Shown piece by piece: positions 1-12,341 of a stretch of 64,000 bases of DNA. Below the pieces are notes generated by a model that was not told where the DNA came from, made no database searches, and saw nothing but the letters and a program-made list of their open reading frames with translations. The position numbers and the translations under genes are program-made. Numbering within the stretch: position 1 is the stretch's first letter; every line of letters begins with the position of its first letter. Source of the stretch: Corella eumyota (taxonomy: Eukaryota; Chordata; Ascidiacea; Phlebobranchia; Corellidae); contig OY720097.1 in the NCBI GenBank assembly GCA_963082875.1, positions 17,616,501-17,680,500 on the forward strand, in the 5' to 3' direction.

Positions 1-174
1 TCATACTTTTAAAATAAATGTTTTATAAATTAAACCGAAAATCTGCATAACAGGCATTGGCCTAAATAAATGTATTGTGAATCATTTTGATGATTTGCCT
101 GTTTAACGCTATTAATTATTTAGGCAAAATCTAGTTAATATAAAAATTATGCTAACCCTTTTAAATTTCAAGCG

Positions 175-200
175 TATATATATATATATATATATATATA
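175..200. repeat. TA dinucleotide microsatellite
   Basis: About a dozen uninterrupted TA units, visible directly. Nothing else suggests function. Confidence 0.9.
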
Positions 201-3200
201 TCACTACGTGCATGACCCTTAATTTAATACATAGCCGTATTTGTCAAACATATCATTTACGAATCCCGTGGGACACTGTGTTGTAACTCTGTAATTTTAA
301 GCTCTAAAAACAGGGATTTTGCTGTGGATTTTGCGCATTGAGTTAGTTGTTTAAATTAAAACCGAACCTCCCTTATGAAAACTTACACGTCGTAAATTAT
401 TTATTAAGTTTGGATTACTAATAATAAATTTGTTGCGACAAGGAAATAAACGATTTTTTGACGGGCTAAAAATTAACGCGCTCGAATTCCTTTTAAAATT
501 ATTCATGTTAGAACAACAGATTTTATTAAGATTTTATCACAAATAAACTGCGCTACATATAAAAATTAATTTAAATTTTAGCCGTTGTGAATTTTTTTAC
601 GCTAAAATTATAGGCAAAAAACGCGTTTCGTTAATCTATGAAATGGTTACTTATTTTAATAACAATTATGCCTTTGGCGGTGCTAAGGAGAAACTCATGT
701 TTGTTTACATAATGTTTATTTCCGCTGGTCTTATGTTTACGTTTGAAATTCCACGTGTTTTTAAAAACCGGGCGTTTTTTTCACTTTTCTTGGAACCGTT
801 TAAAAACACACGCAAATTTCTTCATATCATTTTTCCAAATAACATAAATTCCGCGTTGAACTTTAAGAAGGACCTAACCTTGTGCTTTCCTGTATTGCTT
901 CCGCCCTATGTTTTATTAATCGTGTTTTGGAATTATTGGCTTTCTTTATTTTGGATTTTGTTACATTATTTAAAAGGTTTATGTTATAATCCCGGGCTCG
1001 AAAAATGCGTTGTAAAAACATAGTAACATTTTTAATTAAGTTTGTTATTTATTTTTCTTTAAAAAATGACTGTAAAATTATTTTCAGGTTTTGTATTGGA
1101 AAAGTTAATTTAAATATTGTAATTAAAAATATAGGATTTTTTTGTCTTTCCATCTAAAATTCTAAGCATTTGCTTACTTTTATAGGCATAGCACACTATA
1201 AATTTTTAATTTTTTTTAATATTCATATCTTGACAAAATCGAAAATTATTTTTAACGTTGCCCATTAATAATAAAAATAATATACTGACCTTGCTATAAA
1301 TATATATACAGTGTGATTGATATTACTCATTAAAATACACTCATCATTTTTTTACTCTGACACATTTGTGGTTTGTACACACCCACGTAATGATGTAATA
1401 ATATGTCGATAAATATCTTAATGGATTGAACTTCTATATTATCTTGTGCAATATTGATCTTGAAAATCAATCACAGGTAAAGTTCATAGCTAATTTTACT
1501 TTTATTCCTTAATATAGCAATCCCGCAATTTTAAAATTTATTTTGGTAATGCTCAAATAAAACATGCCGCTAATGCATTTTACTTTATTGAATTTTAAAA
1601 ATCGCAATTTTTTTGCTGTTTTTGTCCCGATTTTATTCATATAACTAGTTTAATAACCGCGAAAGTTGGCTTAGTTAAGTGCGCAAATTTGTTTTTTTTG
1701 GTTAAGATTGTGGGTTTAAACTTATCTTTGTTGAAATTCCGAGATAAAAAAAGGCATTTAATTTCATTTGCGGGTTTAGATATAAAAACAATTTTTAAAT
1801 TAGTTTTTATTTGTGGCCAGAGCATGCTTTAAAATTTTATAATATTTGTTAAATCTTAAATTAATTTGACTTTTTCTGCTACAATATTTTTTTAATTGCC
1901 AAAAAGAAAGGGGGCCTAATCAATCAAATATATCACGAAACATTTATTTTTAAATCGAAAAAATCGCGTTTTTTTAGCGATTTGGTGTTTGTAAATGTTA
2001 TTGTATTTACGTGGAACTGAGTTGCGTTGTTTTGAATTTAAATAAATCAGTTTGAACCGTCCACGTCCATGTGTGATCTGTTTATTTATATATTTACAAC
2101 AGACTTAAATGCTGTCGGTTTAAATATACGAGATCGCTACAAAAAAAGTAATTGTAAATTGGGTTTAATTTTGCGTTAACGTTATACCATCGAAATTATC
2201 GCAACAAAAATTTGCACTTGAAACTTGTAATATTTTAAAATTAAATAAAGCCTATACAAAATATTTATCGCTCTCGGCGATATAAAATTATGTAAAACTA
2301 ACTCCTTTAATTTCCATGTAATATAAAACAGTTTACAAAATGATATCATCTACGAAAAAAGAGGCAGAACCCGTTCTCTGTATAAAAAGTGAATTTTTAG
2401 CACAGGTCCAAGCATGTAACCTCTTTGCGAACGCAGTTTTGTGTTTCAATTTCAATTAAAGTTAAGGTATGCAAGTATTTAATCTTGCATAATAGCCAGG
2501 TAATGATAATCCGATTTTAATTGGCGGCCGTGAATGTTGAATTGCTGGTATTGCCACCCACTCATTTACTTGCAAAACTTAGTTTAAAAATTAAATTCCC
2601 ACTGTCGTTTTATATTACAAATTTGTACAAATTGCTCAGTGAATTTAATTCAAATTTACAGTAGATCAGAGATTGTACATATTAAAAATAAATAAATATC
2701 ACATATAAAGCGCTAGTTAAACTACTGTTTTTTTCCTTATGTAACACCAAGTTTTTTTATTTTAATTTGTGGTAATTGTCGATATATTCAGTAAAAGTCT
2801 GGTTGTAGAGCTACCAGCAATACAGCTTTCCCAGTTTTCAATCACTCTAGTACTTTGAAGTATGAGCGTGTGTGTTCTTTGCTTGCAAAGCAGCAGCTAG
2901 TTTTACTGGGAGCGCTTCCAACACTTCACTTTAACGTGCCTTACTTTATTGAAAAGCCACTTTAACACGTCATTCAGTTGATTACTGGGTTGTTATCACA
3001 TTCTAGTACTAGCGCTACTGTTATGTGATATCTAAACGCGATTAAACATAGGCGATTTCACGAAAACACGAGAAAAATCAACTGGTTGACCGAATTTTAA
3101 TGGTACCATTTTTTGTGTATGTATATTGATAAATTTTTTTGCAAGTTTTTTAGGGATATTTCCGTTTAAATAACTTTAAAATTTGTTGGAACCTTTGAAA

Positions 3201-4414
3201 TATTTTTGCCTAACTTAATTTGGTGCCTATGTCTGTATCAAAATTCGTCGCCGTTTCGTTCATTGTTTTGCTTATCGAAACTCGGAATTACGATCTCAAA
3301 TTTTTATGGTCAGTCGCGCCCGAATAAAGATGGAACAACAATTGGTAATGTTCTTTTTCGTTTTCTTTGTGATGCGGTGACAGTTGATTTAGCTTGAGAG
3401 AAACCGAACCAAAAACAAAAATGGAACAAATCGCTGTGGTTTTGGTACAAGTTGTAATTTCAAACCTCGTGTGATAAATATGGCGATGACTCAATACATA
3501 TAACGCTGTACATTTTGTAAACACTTTTTGATGAATGTACGAAACGCAGCCGTCTGAATTCCGCTGCCTGGCGTAAATTAACACGCCCTAAATATTATTC
3601 ATACCAAAATTGCGTTTGCTGTTCGGCAAAGCATAAAAAAATTACAAAAATAGACATTTTTTTTTGAAGGTGATTCAATTATCCAATTTTATCAAATTTT
3701 TACTGTAATACAACGCGTTAAAATAAAGTAACTAACCACTATATAAATTTTTGATGCATCTTTGTGTTTAAAATTTCTTTTTTTTATAATAATTTAGATA
3801 AAATAAGCTTGTTGGGTAATTTTTATTACTCATCTAAAACAAATCTTGTAATTTTTTATTGTTTACATACATATGTAAATTATGCCTGCGTAACTTCATT
3901 ATCGTTTTACATGACGTAAAAAAAAATTACATGTTTATGTAAAGCCTAACATATCAGCGTTAATTTTACTCTTACTACATAACTTAAACGAATTTTTTAC
4001 CTTTTAAGCCTTAAAGCTTTACACATATGTAACCAATGGCATTAGGTTTCTTCAGTGATTAGATTTCCTTTTGTTTGTTTTACATTATTAATGTATAAGG
4101 TGTTTTACACTTAGGTTAGGTTTAACTTGCTAGTTGTTATTTAAAAAAGACATCTTTATTTTAATAAATAAACTACTAAATACATAACAAGATAATAATT
4201 ATATCTTTTAACAAAAAATAATAAAATGCATATAGGCACTACCTTAAATTATTTTTAAAACGATAACTTTAACTTACAATAAGCAGTTCATCACGTAGAG
4301 AACTATTCAAACATTATATAAAATTATTGATGTTTGCAAATGAAATTAAATAATTAATAAGGCATGACTGTTAAATTAGTGTTCATTTTATCATATTTTA
4401 TTTTTTTGGTTTTT

Positions 4415-4461
4415 ATATTCACACACACTTTATTAAGTATATATTCACACACACTTTATTA
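4415..4461. repeat. Tandem duplication, period 26
   Basis: A 21-base unit containing CACACACACTTTATTA occurs at 4415-4435 and again at 4441-4461, about 90 bases upstream of the first Quaking exon in the window. It looks like a simple slippage or short segmental duplication inside the intron. Confidence 0.8.
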
Positions 4462-4552
4462 GAAGCAGTTCTGAATTGTGCTAAATTTACTTTGAAAATG
4501 AAAAAATTGTTTTAAAATTTGATCAAGTTGATTTAAATTATTTTTTTCACAG

Positions 4553-6522
4553 GAGGATATGAACCGAGGAAAACCAAATTGGGAACACTTAAGCGATGAG
4601 CTTCATGTTTTAATAACAGTCGAAGATACAGAGAACCGAGCTAAAGTAAAAATGCAAAGAGCAATGGATGAGATACAAAAACTTCTAGTTCCAACTGTAA
4701 GTTAACAGTTAAAATTTTTTTTTGGAAAAGATTTTAAATGATTCAATTTTGAAAATGCTTTGTGCATAAAATTAAAAATGTCTTAATTAGCCTTTTTGGT
4801 ATATGTATGTTACTATAACATTTGTGTATTATATATTAAAGGAAGGCGAAGATGAATTGAAAAAGAAGCAGTTAATGGAGCTTGCAATAATTAATGGAAC
4901 CTACAGAGACTACTCACAAGTTGCAGGTGATTAATTTAAAAACTTTTTTTCTAAAAAAAATAAAAATTTTTAGTAAGTATTTAAATGATTTAAATTTTTA
5001 CCCTTTTTTAAATAAGGGCTTGTTAATTTACCCCATAAATTGATACTAATATGTTTAGGTCAACCCCGCTTGGTAGCAGCCCCTCAAGTGCTTCAAAGCC
5101 AAACAATGAGGCCCCCAGTCCAGCCCCCTTTGTTTAACCCCATAATATCAAGACTTCCTAATGGCCAGGTGAGACAAATATGTTAAAGATTTTTAAATTA
5201 AAGTTAGTTTACTGTTCCTATTAATTTTTTAATATCATTATAATTTTACAGACTGTTATATCCAATGGGTTAAGTCAGCCCCCACCAGTTCTAGCCCCCT
5301 CTGATGGATCGTTGCTGTACTACACCCCAATTGAGTACCCCCATTCCACGATTGCTCCTCTTGAGTACAACTTTGTGGATCCCAGTACATTATTAGGTAA
5401 GTGTTTAATTAATTTTTGTGTTTTTTGTCGACATTTTTAACTTTCATGAACTTTATCAAAACTTGAGTGTTTTTTTTAAATGAAACACATTCTTCCCTTT
5501 TTTATCGTAATTTTGGAAAAAATGCTCACTAATTTACGCGCCATATTTTGCGCATAAACAAACTGGGTAACCCGATAACTTTGCAAATCTATGAAAGAAT
5601 GTCTTATAATCAGATAAGCAAACACCTAAGTAGGTCAACTTAAAGCTCCACATTCTTTTAAGCTTGCATAATTGTGCTGAGACCACTCCTTATTTTTGTA
5701 CTCTTTAAATGCATTTTTTAAACTGTTACGCTTAAATTCCGTAACATAATAGATGCATTTGTAACATGATTTTTTTTTTAAATTGTAAGTTTATTTAGTT
5801 AATTTTTTTTTGATTTTGTTGTTTCTAGGTAAAGCCCAACTTCACATGTGAAGGATTTGATAAGTGTTTTCTTTTTTTTTTCTATTTTCAATATTTTTTT
5901 TAGTTTGCTATACTCGGAAATTTTAATCTTAACTTTATGCAGTTTTACCTGGTTATATATTTTGTACTTTTTTCTCTACCTCAATTTCTATCTAGGGTTT
6001 AGCATTAACAACTTCTCATTAATCGAACTAAAATTTTTTAAGTATAACATCGGAATATTTTTTGTAAAACTGCCTCTTGTATTTTTTCTTGCCAAAGTCA
6101 CATGCCAATTTAAGATGTAGCATACTCTAAATTTGTTGGTGCTGTGGTGATGTGTATTTTTTTTTATGTTTTTTAAAATGTAAATAATCATTTTTTCTGG
6201 TTTTGGACAAGTTAACTTTTTTAAAGAATCTTTTGTTGTTAAATTCAATAATTATGCAGTTAAATTTTTTTTCTACTCCTAAAAACCTTTAAAACAAATT
6301 TTGGTAAACGTATTTTAACTAAAAATTTTTTTTTATATTTTCATGTAAATAGTTGTACACAGTTTTGTAGATAATGCCATGGTGCCTTTTTACTAACCCC
6401 GTTTTGTTTTTATAACTTCAGGATCCCCTGGTCAGCCAGCCGGCACTAAATTAGTTAGAAACCCCGCACAGGCGCCCACTAGGGTACACCCGTACCAGCG
6501 CCCCCCAGGTAATGACCCCTAA
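4553..6522 (+). CDS. QKI: Quaking (QKI) STAR-family RNA-binding protein, C-terminal part
   Basis: Five exons were read: 4553-4696, 4842-4926, 5059-5168, 5252-5396 and 6422-6508; phases agree at each junction. The first encodes the end of the KH domain and the start of QUA2 ([10 protein letters not shown], then LHVLITVED and KLLVP). The second gives [17 protein letters not shown]. The third and fourth are the Pro/Gln-rich region, and the last has the conserved RVHPYQR near the C terminus. These match vertebrate QKI almost residue for residue in the KH/QUA2 part. Quaking proteins bind ACUAAY elements and control splicing, stability and export of mRNA. The N-terminal QUA1 and most of KH lie left of the window. 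If exon 5 is not spliced further, it reads through its donor to a stop at 6520-6522, ending PPGNDP. Splicing onward to an unseen exon is the alternative. Family assignment is firm; the exact end is not. Confidence 0.93.
5829..5851 (+). CDS. Candidate alternative terminal exon of the Quaking homolog
   Basis: Within the intron between 5396 and 6422 there is a strong acceptor: a long T-rich tract ending TTTCTAG at 5828. Joined in phase to the exon ending at 5396, the following bases encode GKAQLHM and then a stop at 5849-5851. Vertebrate QKI genes are known to make isoforms that differ only in short C-terminal peptides from alternative last exons, so this could be the equivalent arrangement. There is no transcript evidence here. 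The acceptor could also be unused. Confidence 0.4.
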
Positions 6523-9500
6523 CTAACCCTTAAAATCATTTTTTCTTTTTTTCTTTAAGGCAATTTAGGTAATATTGTAACAAAATGTTGTTACAAGAAA
6601 AAGAAAAGTAGTTGTGAATTGATGTGACAATGTTTAAAGAATTTGCTTCATTTTTCGGTATTGACTTGTTTTTAAATGTCAGGTTCCGATTTCAATTGCT
6701 AAAAATGTTCCAAAATGCATTAAAACAATTCAGATTTTATTAAAAAAAAGGCTGTATTAAGCTTTTTTTCAACATATTTTAATATTTAATCCGAAAAAAA
6801 CTTTAATCAGACATCGGAACTTGACAAATTTCGTATATGTTCCATTTTTTGCCAATTTATTTTTTTAACTGTCAATGTAATAGCATTGGAAATTATGCTT
6901 TTCTCAATAGCTTCTAATTTGAAACTTAAAACCAATTTTCGGTTATTATGAAGAAATTTTATCTTGTGATTACTTTAATAGCATAACGTCGCATTGTTCA
7001 TCAAACCGTAATGCAGTATTATTTTGTATATAGAACATAAGTGAAATGCTTTGTGCATTTTTTACACTCACAAAAACGTATTTGTTTTTACTAATGAAAT
7101 ATTTTTTCACAATTTTCACTTTGTAACTAACTTAAATAATTGAAATGAAGCACAATTATTGCTGATCATGCTTTATTTAATTGCGAAAAAAGCTAGTTAA
7201 AAATACCCGTATTCTACAAACACTACCTTTCTACTAATTAGAAGCATATGAAAAATATGTTCATAACAGCTATCAACTGACATTCAACTACTGCTATATT
7301 TTTAACTACTTGTAAAAAGAGATATCTATAAATTTAGCTTCGATACATTACACATTTTTATTTTTTGCCTTTTTCTATTTTGCTTTTGCTAGTTTTTTGC
7401 TAGTATTTTTTATATTTTGTGCATAGTATTTGTATTGTATCATTTTTTTATATAGCTTTGTTACCCTGCCGTTTTTTTTAAGTTTTACCAAAGTCTTAAA
7501 TCATATATATTTGTGCAGTGAATTTATTTGACAGCCATAGCACCATGCAATGTATGTTTTATGTATCGATTTGTATTTTTTTATATTCTTGGTTAGCGAT
7601 TGCATCAATATTGTTGTAAATAAATCATATATTGCCTTTTTTGGGCCAAATGGTGAAAGTTTGTAAGTTTTTATAAAGATTTAGTGATTTTTTCCCAAAC
7701 CCCTCTCATAATTGATTCAATAATCACTAACTCCTAATCAAATTGAAACACTAATTTTTCATGAATATTACAATTGCATGTATAACCTATTATGGTATGT
7801 TTTAATCATAGGTGTTGCATATCTAAAATTGTTTATTTTTTTAATCGTAAAAAAGATTTATTATATGTTCACCTTTTTCCAACACCTATGATTTTATTAT
7901 GTTTTTTTTATTAATGTTATGAATGCTTTTTAACTGCTCAAACATAATATTTGTTGCAGCATTTTTAGAATGCTAGCAAACTGCACAAAAAAGCATGAGA
8001 CATCATTTGACAGTAGTTGTCTAATTTTTGATCATTTTTTACTGAACAAATTTTTACCATATCGTGTTATAATGAAAAATTATAATTGTGCACAGTTTAA
8101 TTTTTCACTTTTCGTGTAACGTTCTTGTTTCGAATTTAAAATTGCATTGTTTAATCTAACAAGTTTTACTTTAGTTTAAACTTGTCCAAATTGTAATTTT
8201 AACTTGTTAACTTTTTAGCATTCTATATCAATGCTTTATGACACTGCCTAGTGCTTTGGTGTAGTTATTGTAAAATATTAATTAAATTATTAATTAAGAG
8301 TCAGAATACTGACTTAGATGCTATCTCTACTAACAGCTATGGCAATTTGATCATTTTGAAATTTCGATTTTTTAGTTGGTGTTACAAAATATTGGTTGTT
8401 TATGGTTTGGTTGTTGGAATATGGTTAAAATTTATACTGTCATTGTTGAAAAATGGGTAAAATTTAATTGCGTTTTGCATGGTTGTTTTGTTATAAATTT
8501 ATTTTACTAATTTTGATCTGTTTGGTTTTAAAGTTTTTTCTGAATTATTTATTTTAAATTTTTTGTTTTACATATGAGATAAACTAATTATTTACTTTTT
8601 AAAGTAATTTTAAAAAACAGATTTTTGTTAGTCATGTGATATTTTTTAAAATAAGTGATAAATTGTATATTAAAACTTGAAATAATTGTTTTTTTTTTCA
8701 TTTACAAAGTTAATGATGTTTGATTTTTTATAATGATTTAATTTTATTTTGTTAACACCAACTAAATGATTATAACGAACTAAAATTCTGGTTAGCAAAG
8801 CTGTTATTAGAGGTTGGAGTGCTCTGTACAGCTACCTATTAGTACACAACTGTAAAATCTTAACCAGATTTGGTTAATTTGAAAGTTTATATTGTATTTC
8901 TACTTAGCTGTACATTGCATGTCATCAAACATACTATTTAGCTTGTTAATTTTAATTGTTACCTAAATTCTTGTAAATTATTAGCATAATGCCTGATTGT
9001 GAATAATTAAACTTAACTATTCAATGCCTGCATATAACTAGATGCTTAAATTGACGTGATTACTAATATTTCATTTTGTCTTGTTTTTTATTTCTTCACT
9101 TCTCCTTAATTTGCACCTACTACTCTTGTTGTAAACAAACACAATTGACCACATTCAGCCACTAACTAACAAGGGAAACAAACATGGTAGAATGTCTCGG
9201 AACAAAAAGTTTTTTTTTTGTGCGATTCAACATCTGTCGCATGCAGTAGAATGCATTAACAGTAACCGTGAAATTGTTACTCCCATGTGTTATAATAATT
9301 TCAAGATTTTTTTGTTGAATTTACAATCACAACTAAGAAAACAACACTTTTTTGATTACAAACAACACCAAATTATTATCCACCCCTTGTTACTAACTAC
9401 AACCGTTTGATTTGGCATTTAAATAACAATAATTATATAACCGTTGAAATCCCTGTTTTATTTAAACTAACATAACCAGTGAATATATTACACAAAACAA

Positions 9501-12341
9501 GACCTAAATTGTTTAAAAACTCCCCCCCCCCCCCCCCTTACCCAACTTCCAATTTTTAAACCCTACCCCATATCCTATAACCCTTCTGTACCCTCTTTAA
9601 CCCCTACCTTACACAGTTGCTGTCGTAACGTCACATGATTTGATTGGTGGTGGCATCTAACTCACAACTACTAACAAGTGGATGGGCATGCTTACTTAAC
9701 AATCTTCTGCTGGGTTAGTTGAGATTTAAGATTTATTCACCAAATGTGGACACACAGTAGTAAGGTATGATCATTTTAGAACAAGTTTTTACCTTAGCAG
9801 ATCTTCAGCTTTCAGTCCTGTGTCTGATATACAAAAAACATTGCACTACTTAAAATGGTGCATTATTTTATCATTATTTTAATTAATTTTTCTTGGAAGT
9901 AAAGGAATTGTAAATGTAGATATTTCAAAGTTTCACTAATAATGTACTTAATCAATGGATTGAAGTATATTAAAAGTGTTAAGTTTGCCTAAACAGCCTA
10001 ACATTTTGTAATTTTTCAACAAATGTGTTTTAAACTAAGCTTTTAGCTTATCCACTATTTACCATTAGTGATATAATATTGTATTGCATTTTTCCATGGC
10101 CTTTTCTATTTTGTTTACCTGTTTTAGTTTTTTTTTCAAGTGCCTTTTTATAATAGTTTATATCATGTGTTTTATTGGACAAGTTTCATAAATTGTGTTG
10201 ATTTTTATTTTTTTTTTGTTTTTAGTAGACTTTATATCAACTCTAGATTTAAATTTATAAGTATAAAAATAATATTGTGTTAGATTATATTCACTTGGGT
10301 AATATTAATACTAATGCAGTATTATCACAAAGATATTACCTGCTAAAATCCTTACCTTTTTATTTTTATATTCTGTAGTTTCAAACAAAACCTGTTCCAA
10401 AAACTTTGGTTTTATTTAAAAATGTCTGTTGTTGGTTTTTGGAAAAAAATTCTGTAAAACTTACCAAGTTTTTTTTTCTACTGTTAACTAAACATTGTAT
10501 ATTAAGTGTCTTTATTTTTTTTTCATATAATGTTACACATTTACAATTTTACACACACAAAAATTGTACTCATATTACGTAATTGTGCTATATCTCTTTT
10601 TTTTAAATTGTTATTTTATGTTTTTTTACTACAAAGAGCCCACATGACAATCTTTTACCAGCAACAAATTTAAAAATCTTCAAATTTGGTACTGCTTATA
10701 CAAAAAACCCTTACCTATGCTTAATTTACACAAATTTTTAGGCTTTACAAAAAAAGAAACTGCCTAGACCATTTCTTGCCCATTTTGGTATTACACATTT
10801 TTTTTTATCTGGTTATTGTAGCAATTGTATTACGATCAAATATTTTATATCAAATACACATATATTCTTTTAATAAAATCCAATATTACATTAAATCAAA
10901 TATTTTTAAAATTTTATGTTTTTTGTGCTAACCTAACTTTTTGATATAAATAAAATGTTTTATTTTTATGTTTTTCTAACACATATATAACATGGTTTGG
11001 TTGTTTTTGTTCATAATGTGCTACATTTTTGTTCATTATTTTTTATAACCATGCTAACTTACATTATTTGGTGGCTACCTTTGCTCATTTTTTCGCCAAA
11101 ATCACAATTAATTTTCAATCCAAAATTGATTAAGACATTATAGCACCACTTCTTTTTAATTTAGCATTTAATTTGTGTTGTATTATAATTTTTAACTCCA
11201 AATTGCTAACAACTACTGATCTGATTTTGTAGTGATTTGAATTGATTAAGCTTATAACCAAGTTGATTATATTAAAAAATGTGTAGTTTTTAGATGTACA
11301 TATTTAACTTTGAAACGTAGCTAATAATCTTAGTAGAAACTTTAATTGTACAGCTTTGGTGAATAAAAAAACGCTTTCTGTTTATGTTGTTTTAAACTAA
11401 CATTGATTTTTCACATTTCTGTTATAACAAAACCAACTAACTTAGCCTAGCAACTATAATGCTATAATTTAATAATGACCGAGTGCATGTTTATGTGTAG
11501 ATGGTAACTGTTTTTTTTAATATTTAGTTATTATTTGAGTAAGCTTGCTTTTTGATAATTTAAGTAAGTTAATAATTGAAAGGTTGTAGATTAATTAATA
11601 CAAATTAGGAGTAAGAAAAGTGCAGGTTTTCAGAATTTTGCGCCAATGGTAATATTTTCTTTATTTTCTATTGTTTAAAAATTTTGTAAATGATAACAGA
11701 TTACTTTTTAAGGTTTTTAATGTTTGTGATATCAAACTGTTATAAAGCAGTGCTCTAGCAAAGTTTTAAACCTGAACGATTATAACCTCGAGGCGCTGAT
11801 GCGTTAGTTTGTGGCTGTAGGTGGATAGGCCAGTTTGATTTTAAGGCACTTTGGATTTTAGCTTTTTTCTATATTTTTAAATATTGTTTTGAAAACTCAG
11901 TTTCTTTTTTTTGGGTAATTCTTATGTGCACTGCAGTTTTAAAGAAGTAAACGTTTTAACTTAAAACAGGTTTATTTGTCAGGTATGTTAAAATATTCTT
12001 TTAATTTTAAACTTTTACGGAATGATGTTTTTTAATAGTAAGCTACTTTTTTTACAAACACAATCAATAAATGTAGAATAAGGCTACGTCATATAATCAT
12101 ATAAAATGCCTGCGGCAGATTCCGTAACTTTTTTTGTACATTTCACCATGAAAATTCCCTATCTGTTCTGTTTTTGTTAACATATCGCGCAAAAGTAGCG
12201 TTTTTTGCCTTTTAGCACGCAGATTTGAAATACTGGTATTAGTTAAAGTTTAAAGTTTGTTTCTGCTTGGTGAAGTATATGTTTAATTTCTGGTGAAGTT
12301 TTGTTTTTTTGAAAATTTTGTTTAACCATTAGACTAAGCAA
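6523..12341 (+). other. Likely Quaking 3' UTR or intergenic, ACTAAC-rich, no gene seen
   Basis: No convincing coding exon was found on either strand. The sequence is AT-rich with long T runs and a C homopolymer near 9523-9538. The hexamer ACTAAC, the core of the Quaking response element, was found by eye on the plus strand at 6522, 7126, 7726, 9161, 9165, 9392, 9466, 9670, 11396 and 11436. Part of this stretch may be the 3' UTR of the upstream Quaking gene or hold further alternative last exons. The promoter of the next gene must lie at its right end. Confidence 0.45.
9523..9538. repeat. Poly-C homopolymer tract
   Basis: About 16 consecutive C residues, striking in so AT-rich a background, followed by further C-rich sequence to about 9610. 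Length may be unreliable in assembly. Confidence 0.85.

Larger units (their letters stand above)
1..4552. other. No recognised gene; probable upstream intron of the Quaking homolog
   Basis: The stretch is strongly AT-rich with many T and A runs. The exon at 4553 begins in the middle of a KH domain and no exon for the preceding KH/QUA1 residues was found here, so these bases are best read as part of a long intron whose upstream exons lie left of the window. It contains a TA dinucleotide tract near 175-200 and a short tandem duplication at 4415-4461. An open frame of 126 codons at 643-1023 has no recognisable domain and is not called as a gene. Confidence 0.5.
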
